A DNA stretch of 64,000 bases from CAUZJO01 sp963580245 (GTDB taxonomy: Bacteria; Sumerlaeota; Sumerlaeia; MVZB01): contig CAUZJO010000002.1 in NCBI GenBank assembly GCA_963580245.1, positions 28,262-92,261 of the forward strand, written 5' to 3'. A program made the translations under genes and the position numbers. Below the pieces are notes generated by a model. That model searched no databases. It worked only from the letters and a program-made list of their open reading frames with translations, and was not told where the DNA came from. Position 1 is the first letter of the stretch. Every line of letters starts with the position of its first letter. Below are positions 8,635 through 17,288 of this stretch, piece after piece.

Positions 8635-9266
8635 TTGTTGGCCACCAATGTTGATCGGATGTCGGCGGGCACGTCTTCGATCGTGGTCGTTTGACTGCGT
8701 TGCAAGGCGCGCAGATAGGCGATGACCGCCCAGCGGTCCTCGACCGGGATCTGATGCTTGTATGATGGCATGTTGCGCACGCCGTTGGTGATGGTGTTGA
8801 AGATCTGGCCGTCGGGTATCTCGCGGATGGCTTGTTCCATCAGGTTGGTCGGCGGGGTCAGGCCGATGTAATGGGTCACCATCCCCTTGCCCGTTCCCGT
8901 GCGGTCATGACAGACGGCGCAAATGATATTAAACCGCTCCCGGCCGCGATCGAGGAGTTCCGCCGTGGTCTCGACGGGGCTGTACTGCGCCCAGTTCCCG
9001 TTGGGAAACGTCCCCTGAAAATAAATCGTGTCCGTCCTGAGGGCGCCGCGGGCGATCGTGCCCGGCACCGGCTGGCGCGCGGCCCGCAGGTCGGAGAAAA
9101 GGGGCCGCCCGTCCGCCAATAGCGGTCCGACTTCCTGGGGATCGATCTTTTCCTGGTTGTCCATGTTCGGATTGACGTGGATCGGCGGGCTTTCGGAGAT
9201 CTTCCCCCGGCAACCGGACACGGCAGCCACCATCAACAACAGAACTATCCACGACCTGGGCGTCAT
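8631..9266 (-). CDS. actE: Alternative complex III monoheme cytochrome c subunit ActE
   Basis: A 211-residue lipoprotein: the N-terminus is a short hydrophobic signal ending in the lipobox-like VSGCRGK. One heme c site, CAVCH, follows RFNIICAVCHDRTGTG, and a methionine ligand is likely in VRNMPSYKHQI. ActE is the periplasmic monoheme cytochrome of alternative complex III and likely passes electrons from the pentaheme ActA or Fe-S subunit toward the oxidase. It overlaps actF by four bases and follows actD by four bases. Family length and gene order fit well. Confidence 0.93.
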   Translation of the reverse strand: MTPRSWIVLLLMVAAVSGCRGKISESPPIHVNPNMDNQEKIDPQEVGPLLADGRPLFSDLRAARQPVPGTIARGALRTDTIYFQGTFPNGNWAQYSPVETTAELLDRGRERFNIICAVCHDRTGTGKGMVTHYIGLTPPTNLMEQAIREIPDGQIFNTITNGVRNMPSYKHQIPVEDRWAVIAYLRALQRSQTTTIEDVPADIRSTLVANK

Positions 9267-9270
9267 ATGC

Positions 9271-9846
9271 TTATGGCTCCAGCAGGGCGATGTTACGCCC
9301 GCCGATCGAATCGAGGAATTCCTCCGCCTCGTCGGGTTCGAACTTCTTGTCGCGAGCCTCGATGGTCAGGAAGAACCCGTCGGTCGTCACGCGCTTGAAG
9401 TGCTTGTACTTAAACAGCGGATGATAAAGCATCGGGAGAAAGTTAAAGAACAACATCCCCAGAACCGCGGCAAATGCCGAGATAAGGATCGTGCACTCAA
9501 ACGTGATGGGAATAAAAGCCGGGATGCTGTTAAAGGGCTTGCCGCTGATCACCAGCGGGTAATCCACCGCGCTGACCCAGTACTGCAGGGCGAAGCCGCC
9601 GATGCATCCGGTCAGCCCCCCGCCCAAGATCACCCAGGGCAGGTCGCTGCGGCGCAGGCCCATCGCCCGGTTCATGCCGTGGACGGGGAACGGCGAGTGA
9701 ACGTCGAAGCACTTGTAGCCGGCGTCGCGCGTCGCCTTGGCCGCTTCGAGCAACCCGCCGGGTCCCTTGAACTCGGCCACGATGCCGAACGGGTTGTCCT
9801 CGGGCAGCTTGCCGAGAAGCATATTGACCAGATAAGGGGGCTTCAC
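9271..9846 (-). CDS. actD: Alternative complex III subunit ActD (DUF3341)
   Basis: A 191-residue protein of the DUF3341 family. The N-terminal half carries the family words GIVAEFKGPGGLLEAAKATR and DVHSPFPVHGMNRAMGL; two membrane spans follow (about residues 70-90 and 108-130), then HPLFKYKHFKRVTTDGFF and a soluble tail. ActD is a cofactor-free subunit anchored in the membrane next to ActC. It is 4 bp from actE and 6 bp from actC, inside the complex III cluster. Confidence 0.93.
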   Translation of the reverse strand: MKPPYLVNMLLGKLPEDNPFGIVAEFKGPGGLLEAAKATRDAGYKCFDVHSPFPVHGMNRAMGLRRSDLPWVILGGGLTGCIGGFALQYWVSAVDYPLVISGKPFNSIPAFIPITFECTILISAFAAVLGMLFFNFLPMLYHPLFKYKHFKRVTTDGFFLTIEARDKKFEPDEAEEFLDSIGGRNIALLEP

Positions 9847-9852
9847 GGCTTG

Positions 9853-11259
9853 CTAGTCCTCCCCTCCGTGAGTTTGGGCCGGGTGGGCTTTGGCCTGGGG
9901 CATCACGTTCTTGATCTCAAACATCGTCAGGACCGGCAGAAAGCGCAAAAACAGCAGGAACAACGTGAAGAACAGCCCGAAACTGCCCACCAGCATCAAC
10001 ACATCGACGTACGTCGGCCGATAGTAATCCCAACTGGACGGCAAGTAATCGCTGGCCAGCGACGTGACCACAATGACGAACCGCTCGAACCACATTCCGA
10101 TGTTGATAAAGATCGAGATAATGAACATGAAAACCACGTTGCGGCGCAGTTTTTTAAACCAGAAGAATTGCGGCGAGACCACGTTGCACGTCACCATGAT
10201 CCAGTACGCCCACCAGTAGGGTCCCAGCGCGCGGTTGATGAACGTGAATCGTTCGATGGCGTTGCCGCTGTACCAGGCGATGAAAAACTCGACCGAATAG
10301 GCGTAGCCGACCATTATCCCGGTGGCCAGCATGATCTTGTTCATGTTCTCGAGATGGCGCATCGTAATGAAATCCTTGAGCCCAAACCACTGACGCGCCG
10401 GAATGGCAAGGGTCATCACCATCGCAAATCCCGAGAAAATCGCCCCCGCGACGAAATACGGGGGGAAAATCGTCGTGTGCCAACCGGGCACGACCGCGAC
10501 GGCGAAGTCGAAGCTCACGACCGAGTGGACCGAAAGGACCAGCGGCGTCGACAGGCCCGCCAGGATCAGATAGGCCATTTCATAATTGCGCCAATGGCGG
10601 TTGGACCCGCGCCAACCCAGCGAAAAAATACCGTAGAGGACCTTGCGCAGCGTCGTCTTGCTACGGTCGCGCAACGTCGCCAGGTCGGGGATCATCCCGG
10701 TGTACCAGAATAGGAGGGAAACCGTCCCGTAGGTGCTGACCGCGAAGACGTCCCACAACAGCGGGCTGCGGAACTGTGGCCACAGACTCATCTGATTGGG
10801 GATCGGAAAGAGCCAATAAGCGACCCACGCGCGGCCGACGTGGATGCCGGGGAAAATGCCGGCGCAGGCGACGGCGAAGATCGTCATCGCTTCGGCGAAG
10901 CGGTTGATCCCGGTGCGCCATTTCTGGCGGAAGAGGAACAGGATCGCGGAGATCAGCGTCCCGGCGTGGCCGATGCCGATCCAGAACACGAAGTTGACGA
11001 TCGCCCAACCCCAGCCGACCGGATTGGTGACGCCCCACACGCCGATGCCCTTCCAGAACAGCCAGGCGATCAACGCCCCCAGAACCGTGAGCCAGGTCAG
11101 GGCGACCCCAAACCCGATGTACCAGCCGCGCGGCGTCTTGAACTCACTCACGCGGCTGATCGTTTCGGTCATCGAGCCGAAATCGTGATGGGGGGCAACC
11201 AGCGGCTCATCGGGCGGAGCGACGCCGGGGGCCGGGAGACTAGGCGTGGCTACGGCCAT
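9853..11259 (-). CDS. actC: Alternative complex III quinol-binding subunit ActC (NrfD-like)
   Basis: A 468-residue polytopic membrane protein of the NrfD/PsrC superfamily with about ten spans. Family words include FVFWIGIGHAGTLISAILFLFRQKWR, of which the GIGHAGT portion lies at the predicted quinol site, RAWVAYWLFPIPNQ, and HSVVSFDFAVAVVPGWHTTIFPPYFVAGA. ActC is the menaquinol-oxidising membrane subunit next to the iron-sulfur protein ActB. Its start overlaps the actB stop by 20 bases, which suggests coupled translation. Gene order and motif content make this secure. Confidence 0.95.
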   Translation of the reverse strand: MAVATPSLPAPGVAPPDEPLVAPHHDFGSMTETISRVSEFKTPRGWYIGFGVALTWLTVLGALIAWLFWKGIGVWGVTNPVGWGWAIVNFVFWIGIGHAGTLISAILFLFRQKWRTGINRFAEAMTIFAVACAGIFPGIHVGRAWVAYWLFPIPNQMSLWPQFRSPLLWDVFAVSTYGTVSLLFWYTGMIPDLATLRDRSKTTLRKVLYGIFSLGWRGSNRHWRNYEMAYLILAGLSTPLVLSVHSVVSFDFAVAVVPGWHTTIFPPYFVAGAIFSGFAMVMTLAIPARQWFGLKDFITMRHLENMNKIMLATGIMVGYAYSVEFFIAWYSGNAIERFTFINRALGPYWWAYWIMVTCNVVSPQFFWFKKLRRNVVFMFIISIFINIGMWFERFVIVVTSLASDYLPSSWDYYRPTYVDVLMLVGSFGLFFTLFLLFLRFLPVLTMFEIKNVMPQAKAHPAQTHGGED

Positions 11260-14200
11260 GTTCGGTTTCCGTGCTCTCCTTTAATTCCGGATTGGGGTTG
11301 CGCAGCCGAGCAAGATACGAAGTCCTGGTCTTGACGTTGATTTCCTCGAGCAGGGTGTAATTGCGAGGCTGCTGCTTGGCCCGCGAAACCTGGCTGTTTT
11401 CGTCAAGGATGTCGCCAAAGCGGATGGCCTCGGCCGGACAGGCTGACTGGCACGCCGTGCGCACGTCCCCGTCTTTGTACGGCGTCCCGTTCACTTTATT
11501 CTGGATCCCATTGCGACGGATGCGTTGGACGCAATACGTGCACTTTTCCATCACCCCCCGCATGCGCACCGTCACGTTGGGGTTGGAAGCCATCTTGAGC
11601 AGGTCGGGCTGGTCTTCGTGGTAGTTGAAGAAATTGAAGCGGCGGACTTTGTACGGGCAGTTATTCAGACAATAGCGCGTCCCGACACACCGGTTGTAGG
11701 TCTGCTCATTGAGCCCATCGGGGCTGTGGCTGGTCGCCCCCACGGGGCATACCTGTTCGCAGGGCGCATTCTCGCATTGCTGGCACGGGACCGGCTCGAA
11801 CACCATCTGCGGGTCGTCGATCGAACCTTTGTAGTAGCGGTCCAAGCGGATCCAGTGCATTTCACGCCCCTCGCGCACGCGATCCTTACCGACGACGGGG
11901 ATGTTGTTCTCGGCCTGGCAGGCCACCATGCAGGCGTTGCAGCCGATACACTTGGAAAGGTCGATGCTCATCCCCCACTGCGGAGACTCCTCGTAACTAT
12001 GCTCTTGAAAGGGAGACTGGATCGGCGGGCCGTGCACGCCCATGTGCTTGATGACGTCGGGGTGTTCGCGGTAGGTCTCGACATCGGCCTCGCGCACCAG
12101 CGCCCGCCCCTCGAGGGCCCAGTGGTCCTGAGTGTTGGCGAGCAGAAACTTCCGGCGGGTGGGCGTGACTTTTAATCCGGTGGCGAGGTGCAAGGCGGAA
12201 CAGGCGCGCAGCGGATAAACATCCACGCCGACCCCTTCGGCCACGCGCCCCTCAAAGCGTCGGCCGTAACCGAGATGCACGCCGACGACGTTATCGGCCA
12301 TGCCAGGCGTAATCCAGGCAGGCAACTCAACCGACCGCCCGTCCAGCTCCAGCGCGACGACCCGTTCATTCTCCACCTTCAACGAGTCCGCCGTCGCCTT
12401 GCTCATCATCGCCACGTTGTCCCAAGCGATTTTAGTAACCGGATTGGGGATTTCTTGGAGCCAGCCGTTATTGGCCAATCGGCCGTCGTGGAGCTTGGGG
12501 TCGGGCAGGAAGACCAGTTCCATCGACTGGATGGTAGGTTCGGCGGGGATCCCCGACCGGCTTAAGGCCTGGGCCAACGCGCCGTTCTTGGTCTCCAGGG
12601 AGGCCGGCGTGAACATGCGCGACTTTTGGCCCGGCATGATCCCATCATGGAGCGCCTTCTCCCAACGCGGCAGGAACTCCTCGAGTGGCTGACTGCCCTG
12701 GTGGTGCCCTCGAACAATCTCGTAACCCTCCACGGCCTCCTGACCGCTCAGTCGAGCGACCAATTCGGCATCGGTCAGACCGCCGAACAGGGGCGCGATC
12801 AACGGCTGGGTCAGGCCGATCGTCCCATCGGCCGCAAGCGTATCCCCCCACGATTCCAACGGGTGGGCCCTGGGGACATGCCAGTTGATGGCCTCATGGC
12901 GGGCGGTTTCATTGGCATACAGGCCCAAATGAATCGCGATCTGAACCTTGTCCAACGCCCCGCCGAAATTCAAGTCGGCGGGGGCATCGTAAACCGGGTT
13001 GCCCCCCAGGATCACCAGCGTCTTGACCTTCCCCGCGCGCATCGCTTCGGTCAATTCGGCGATGGACTCGCTTGAAGCTCCAAAGCCGGCGTCCGGGTAT
13101 GGGGCGTATTGAATGCAATCGGAACCGAGCAGCGTGTTTAGCGCCTGCGCGAGCGCGTGGACGGCCGGCGGCTGACCCGGTCCCGGCACGACCAATGCCC
13201 GGCCGCGATGGGTAATCAGGTCGTTGGCCACCGCGGTCACCCAGCGTTCCTCGGGCGGATGCTTGCGAGCCTCCGCGAGTTGCTGCATCAGCGGGTCGTT
13301 GGCGGGCGGGGACAATTGCGACTCGAAAATCTCGGCCGCCACGGCCATTAGGAATCGTCCGGCTTGACTGCCGGGCAAACGCAAACGGTGATCGGCTGCC
13401 GCCCCCGTGAGCGAGTAGACCCCCTCCACCGCGTAGAGCCGATTCATTTGCGACGGGCCGTCCTCGACCTGCCGCCGGCGCGAAAAATGACGCGTGTTGG
13501 CCAACCAACCGGCTTCGCCCGCCAGGAAGTCCGAATCGAGGGCGAGTATCACGTCGGCTTTTTCAATGTCGTAAATGGGCCGCAGGGGTTTGCCGAAAAT
13601 GATGTTTGAACCCGCGTGCGCGTTGTCTTCGTTGATCGGCTCCCACGTATGCCAGCTCGCCTTTGGGAACTTGCTCAAGAAACGGCGACGCACGTCAAGG
13701 AACGAGGGGGAGGCGCTTATCTGGCCCAGGACATACAGGCCTTCGCCTTGGCCGGGCCGGAGATTTTCGGTTAGTTGATCGGTAATGGTGGAGAAAGCAT
13801 CCAAAGACGAGGGTTCGCCATTGTGCAAGACCTGCATCGAGCGGTCCGGATCATACAGTTCGAGGATCGCGCCCTGCGTCTGGCCATCGACCCCGCCGAG
13901 GTTTGCCGGGTGCTCGGGGTTGCCTTCGATTTTCGTGGGGCGACCCTCGTGGGATTCGACGATCAACCCCACCGGCGAGCCGCCACGCTCGATCGTCGTG
14001 GCGTAGAACATCGGATTGCCGGGGATCATGTCCTCGGGCAGCTTCGAGTAGGGCACGATTTTGTTTTCCGGACGTCGGCATCCGGTCACCGCCCCCGCCA
14101 GCGCGATCGAAGCGCCCATCAAGTTCAAGAAGGCGCGCCGCGAGAAGGGGCTGAGCATCTCCGAGGCCCCTTCGGGGAATTCGCGATGGAGAAACTCTTG

Positions 14201-14317
14201 GAACTGGGGCGTGTTCTCGAGCTCGTCCAAGCTGCGCCAATAACGCTGCCCGGTGTTCGCCGCGTTCGCCGTCTCGGCCACTTCGGTGTTGGCGACATTT
14301 TCGTCTAGTAGTGACAT
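11240..14317 (-). CDS. actB: Alternative complex III iron-sulfur protein ActB (molybdopterin-oxidoreductase-like)
   Basis: A 1025-residue two-part protein. The N-terminus has a TAT/lipoprotein-like region: SRRAFLNLMG, a hydrophobic stretch and the cysteine of VTGCRRPENK. Residues ~60-750 resemble a molybdopterin oxidoreductase, but in this family that domain carries no molybdenum or cluster. The C-terminal ferredoxin-like domain (about residues 780-990) has four cysteine groups, including CIGCNACMVACQ, CQQCENAPCEQVCP, CVGTRYCLNNCPYKVRR and CTYCVQRI with a later CQSACP, for four Fe-S clusters. It forms the periplasmic electron path from ActC to the cytochromes. It overlaps actC by 20 bases and actA by 13. 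Confidence 0.95.
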   Translation of the reverse strand: MSLLDENVANTEVAETANAANTGQRYWRSLDELENTPQFQEFLHREFPEGASEMLSPFSRRAFLNLMGASIALAGAVTGCRRPENKIVPYSKLPEDMIPGNPMFYATTIERGGSPVGLIVESHEGRPTKIEGNPEHPANLGGVDGQTQGAILELYDPDRSMQVLHNGEPSSLDAFSTITDQLTENLRPGQGEGLYVLGQISASPSFLDVRRRFLSKFPKASWHTWEPINEDNAHAGSNIIFGKPLRPIYDIEKADVILALDSDFLAGEAGWLANTRHFSRRRQVEDGPSQMNRLYAVEGVYSLTGAAADHRLRLPGSQAGRFLMAVAAEIFESQLSPPANDPLMQQLAEARKHPPEERWVTAVANDLITHRGRALVVPGPGQPPAVHALAQALNTLLGSDCIQYAPYPDAGFGASSESIAELTEAMRAGKVKTLVILGGNPVYDAPADLNFGGALDKVQIAIHLGLYANETARHEAINWHVPRAHPLESWGDTLAADGTIGLTQPLIAPLFGGLTDAELVARLSGQEAVEGYEIVRGHHQGSQPLEEFLPRWEKALHDGIMPGQKSRMFTPASLETKNGALAQALSRSGIPAEPTIQSMELVFLPDPKLHDGRLANNGWLQEIPNPVTKIAWDNVAMMSKATADSLKVENERVVALELDGRSVELPAWITPGMADNVVGVHLGYGRRFEGRVAEGVGVDVYPLRACSALHLATGLKVTPTRRKFLLANTQDHWALEGRALVREADVETYREHPDVIKHMGVHGPPIQSPFQEHSYEESPQWGMSIDLSKCIGCNACMVACQAENNIPVVGKDRVREGREMHWIRLDRYYKGSIDDPQMVFEPVPCQQCENAPCEQVCPVGATSHSPDGLNEQTYNRCVGTRYCLNNCPYKVRRFNFFNYHEDQPDLLKMASNPNVTVRMRGVMEKCTYCVQRIRRNGIQNKVNGTPYKDGDVRTACQSACPAEAIRFGDILDENSQVSRAKQQPRNYTLLEEINVKTRTSYLARLRNPNPELKESTETEHGRSHA

Positions 14318-14946
14318 GCCGAACAGTTCTCCGGGGGATTGATGTCGCGCTCTTGAACCAGCCTGGCCCCCTCTTGGGGGTCGGTGGGGAGGTAATCCAT
14401 GACGGTGACCTTATCTCTGGGGCGAATACGGGATTCCGGATCGCGATGGCAATTGAGGCACCAGCCCATGCTCAGCGGCTTGGACAGGCGCACCACTTCC
14501 ATCTGATCGATGCGGCCGTGACAACTGACGCAGCCCACGCCGGCATTGATGTGGATGCTATGGTTAAACCGGACGAAGTCGGGCAGCTTGTGAATGCGTT
14601 TCCATTGGACCGGCTGATCCGTGTCGAAGCTCTCGCGCACGGGGAGTAGTTTCTGGCTCTCGGGCTTGATTTCAGTGTGGCAGTTCATGCAAGTCTGACT
14701 GGGGGGGACGTTGGCGTGGGAGCCGACCTCGACGCCGGTATGGCAATAACGACAATCCATGCCCAGCGTGCCGGCGTGGAGCTTGTGGCTGTAGGGAACC
14801 GGTTGCGGCGGGGCGTATCCGACGTCGGTGAATTCAGGCGAAAAGTAATACCAGACGAACCCGACAACCCCGAAGAATCCCCCACCACCCGCGAAGAGTA
14901 TGCAGAAGGGAAGACGATTGGTCCACTTTGGAAAAGCGGTTAACAA
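14305..14946 (-). CDS. actA: Alternative complex III pentaheme cytochrome c subunit ActA
   Basis: A 213-residue protein with one N-terminal membrane span (about residues 14-34) and five heme c motifs: CRYCH, CMNCH, CVSCH, CLNCH and CSACH, the last lying three residues from the C-terminus. Additional histidines (YSHKLH, FNHSIH) are likely distal ligands. ActA is the pentaheme subunit of alternative complex III. It is the first gene of the operon and overlaps actB by 13 bases. Transcription probably begins in the AT-rich gap just upstream. Confidence 0.95.
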   Translation of the reverse strand: MLTAFPKWTNRLPFCILFAGGGGFFGVVGFVWYYFSPEFTDVGYAPPQPVPYSHKLHAGTLGMDCRYCHTGVEVGSHANVPPSQTCMNCHTEIKPESQKLLPVRESFDTDQPVQWKRIHKLPDFVRFNHSIHINAGVGCVSCHGRIDQMEVVRLSKPLSMGWCLNCHRDPESRIRPRDKVTVMDYLPTDPQEGARLVQERDINPPENCSACHY

Positions 14947-15464
14947 CTAAAGGCTCCCGAGTAAGCGACAATCCAACGCGTCAGACAGAATCCGGGGTCG
15001 GCAGATTGTTTCAATCTTCCGACCTTACCAGGTTTTCGGGCGTCATAGTATAGAGATTGCTTGAGATAATCCAGTATAAAATCGCACCTTCGCCAGGGGT
15101 ATTTCAGAAACATTTTCTTGGATCAACCCGTGTGTGTTATAGAGATAAACCATGTGATTTCAGTATTCTGTAAATAGGATAAGCGTATCCTTTGAATTGA
15201 GCGGCCAAATCGGGTTCCAAAAGAAAAATCGTAAAGATGGCCCCTTGTTTGTGATTTTTTTCACTGATTTGCCCCATCCGCCGGCCCGCCGCGATCGAGA
15301 ACTTTGAGTCTCCCTCCGCGCCGTTCCATGATTATCTGTTGCGCCGGCGGGAGACTTTTTGGGATACCTGAACAGATTGGGGACCGGTCCCGCCCAATTT
15401 ACGGTTGCCGCGATCGAACATTCCGGCCCCAACCGCCAATTTAGTGAAGAAGGATCCAACTCGC
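14947..15464. promoter_or_regulatory. Divergent intergenic region between actA and asd
   Basis: About 520 bp that are clearly richer in A and T than the flanking genes and must hold the promoters of the respiratory operon (leftward) and asd (rightward). On the minus strand a TATACT hexamer lies at 15047-15052, but no convincing -35 is spaced from it. A 6-bp inverted repeat, AGGATA-N4-TATCCT (15176-15191), could be an operator. I see no gene; the small open frames have no ribosome-binding site or family resemblance. Confidence 0.45.
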
Positions 15465-16487
15465 GTGAAGGTCAAAGTTGCTATCATGGGCGCGACGGGT
15501 GCCGTCGGTTGCGAGATGCTCAGAATTCTCGAGGAGCGCCATTTCCCTTGCTCCTCGATCAAGCTGTTGGCATCGGAGCGTTCGGCGGGCAAGCAATTGG
15601 TGTTTAACGGCGCCATGCACACGGTCGAGCGCCTCGACAGCGGTTCGTTCAAGGACGTCGACCTGGTCCTGGCCTCCGCCGGCGGTTCGATCTCCAAGGA
15701 ATACGCGCCCATCGTCGCGCGCTCGGGGGCCGTCGTTGTGGACAATACCTCCGCCTTCCGCATGGACGCCGACGTTCCCCTGGTCGTCCCCGAGGTCAAC
15801 CCCGACGCCGCTCGCCGTCACAAGGGGATCATCGCCAATCCCAACTGCTCGACGATCCAGATGGTGGTGGCGCTCGCGCCGCTGCACCGCGCCGCCCGGA
15901 TCAAACGCATCGTCGTCTCGACCTACCAGGCGACCTCGGGCGCCGGCGCGGCCGCCGTGCGCGAGATGGAGGAGCAAACCCTGGCCCAACTCCAAGGCCG
16001 CTCCCCCGCCCCGCCCAAGAAGTTCGCCCACGCCATCGCCTTCAACTGCCTGCCGCACATCGATGACTTCCTCGACAGCGGCTACACCAAGGAAGAGATG
16101 AAGATGGTCAACGAGACACGCAAGATCCTGGAAGACGATACGATCCAGGTCAGCCCCACGACCGTCCGCGTCCCGGTCGCCCGCGGCCACGGCGAGTCGA
16201 TCAACATCGAGACCGAGAAGAAACTCTCGGCCGACGAGGCGCGCGCGATCCTGCGCGACGCCGACGGCGTCGTCGTAGTCGACGACCCGGCCACCAACCA
16301 GTATCCGCTCGCCATCCACGCCGCCGGCCGCGACGCCACCTTCGTCGGCCGCATCCGCGAAGACCCATCGATCCCCCATGGCCTGAACCTATGGTGCGTC
16401 AGCGACAACCTGCGCAAAGGCGCCGCCCTAAACACGATTCAGATCGCGGAACTATTGCTCGAGCGGGGGTGGCTGAAGAAGTCATAG
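15465..16487 (+). CDS. asd: Aspartate-semialdehyde dehydrogenase
   Basis: Asd reduces aspartyl phosphate to aspartate semialdehyde with NADPH, the branch point toward lysine, threonine, methionine and diaminopimelate. The nucleotide-binding motif GATGAVGCEML is at the N-terminus, the catalytic cysteine lies in NPNCSTIQM, and RVPVARGHGESI contains the catalytic histidine. The 340-residue length is standard. I chose the GTG at 15465 (MKVKVAIMGATG) because AGAAGGA lies about ten bases upstream; an in-frame TTG at 15405 would add 20 unlikely residues. It is followed after 5 bp by an FkbM gene of different base composition. Confidence 0.96.
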   Translation: MKVKVAIMGATGAVGCEMLRILEERHFPCSSIKLLASERSAGKQLVFNGAMHTVERLDSGSFKDVDLVLASAGGSISKEYAPIVARSGAVVVDNTSAFRMDADVPLVVPEVNPDAARRHKGIIANPNCSTIQMVVALAPLHRAARIKRIVVSTYQATSGAGAAAVREMEEQTLAQLQGRSPAPPKKFAHAIAFNCLPHIDDFLDSGYTKEEMKMVNETRKILEDDTIQVSPTTVRVPVARGHGESINIETEKKLSADEARAILRDADGVVVVDDPATNQYPLAIHAAGRDATFVGRIREDPSIPHGLNLWCVSDNLRKGAALNTIQIAELLLERGWLKKS

Positions 16488-16492
16488 GCCAC

Positions 16493-17158
16493 ATGATCTT
16501 CAAGAAACTACTTCCCAAGAATCCAAGGCCATCCCTCAATAATCTGGATCAAAAGCTTGAAAGATATTTGAATTTCAAGCGGGGGTTTTTTATTGAAGCC
16601 GGCGCGAACAACGGCTACTCGCAAAGCAACACTTATTTCCTCGAAAAAAGGCGCGGCTGGTGTGGAATTTTAATCGAAGGAATACCAGAGCTCTGTGAGC
16701 AATGCAAAAAAGTCAGGCGTCGATCACTAGTTATAAATTGCGCTCTCGTTTCCAGCGATTTTCGGGAACCAACGGTGACGATGCACTATGCGCATCTGAT
16801 GTCTGTTGTCGATGGTTCGCTGAAAACAAAAGAAGACCAAGACAGCCATCTGAGACGCGGTATTGATTTGCAGGAGTTGGATGAGTCGTATTCAATTGAT
16901 GTCCCCGCAAGGACTCTTGAATCAATTCTGGATGATATTCCAGCTCTTCCCAGAATCGATTTTTTCTCTCTGGACGTGGAGGGCTATGAGCTTAATGTGC
17001 TGAGGGGGTTAAACCTCTTCAAGTATAGACCGACATTCATTCTGGTGGAGGCGAGATTTTTCGAAGAAGTGAGTGCATTTCTTGAAGGACAAAAATATGA
17101 ACTCGTGGAGAAAATGTCCGTCCATGACTATCTTTATGGGTGTCAAGAAAACGTCTAA
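16493..17158 (+). CDS. FkbM-family SAM-dependent methyltransferase
   Basis: A 221-residue protein with the FkbM methyltransferase signatures: FIEAGANNGYSQSNT (SAM-binding loop), LIEGIPE, and IDFFSLDVEGYELNVL near residue 165. FkbM enzymes methylate hydroxyl groups of sugars or other small molecules, often in surface-polysaccharide loci. The codon use is visibly more AT-rich than asd upstream and the glycosyltransferase downstream, which suggests acquisition by transfer. A transposase tail follows directly. The ATG at 16493 lies 5 bp after asd. The substrate is unknown. Confidence 0.85.
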   Translation: MIFKKLLPKNPRPSLNNLDQKLERYLNFKRGFFIEAGANNGYSQSNTYFLEKRRGWCGILIEGIPELCEQCKKVRRRSLVINCALVSSDFREPTVTMHYAHLMSVVDGSLKTKEDQDSHLRRGIDLQELDESYSIDVPARTLESILDDIPALPRIDFFSLDVEGYELNVLRGLNLFKYRPTFILVEARFFEEVSAFLEGQKYELVEKMSVHDYLYGCQENV

Positions 17159-17285
17159 CAAATCGCCGCCCCGGGCCGCTGATTTGCGGCGTCAGATCGG
17201 CGCCGAGGTTGGCCGTTATGCCGGTTACGTTTCTTTCCAGCTGGCCGAGGCGGCCGTCCGAACGGACCAGTTCGCGGGGATATGA
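17152..17285 (+). pseudogene. C-terminal remnant of an IS1380-type transposase
   Basis: In the frame ending at the TGA at 17283-17285 the translation includes RRQIGAEVGRYAGYVSFQLA followed by EAAVRTDQFAGI. This resembles the extreme C-terminus of IS1380-family DDE transposases (a KIGAKVVRHARYVTFQLAEVAV-like segment). No upstream part of the transposase is present; the frame runs straight into the FkbM gene. It is therefore at most a footprint of an old insertion next to a gene of foreign composition. The match is short and made by memory, so confidence is moderate. Confidence 0.45.
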
Positions 17286-17288
17286 ATT

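Noticed and set aside
9028..10713. Long plus-strand frame of about 560 codons across actC-actE
   Set aside because: It is antisense to well-supported act genes, is rich in R, H, D and Q as expected of a GC-rich shadow frame, and has no family resemblance.
11240..14317. An active molybdoenzyme (nitrate- or polysulfide-reductase-like)
   Set aside because: The gene order, the size and the missing cofactor motifs identify ActB, in which this domain is cofactor-free.
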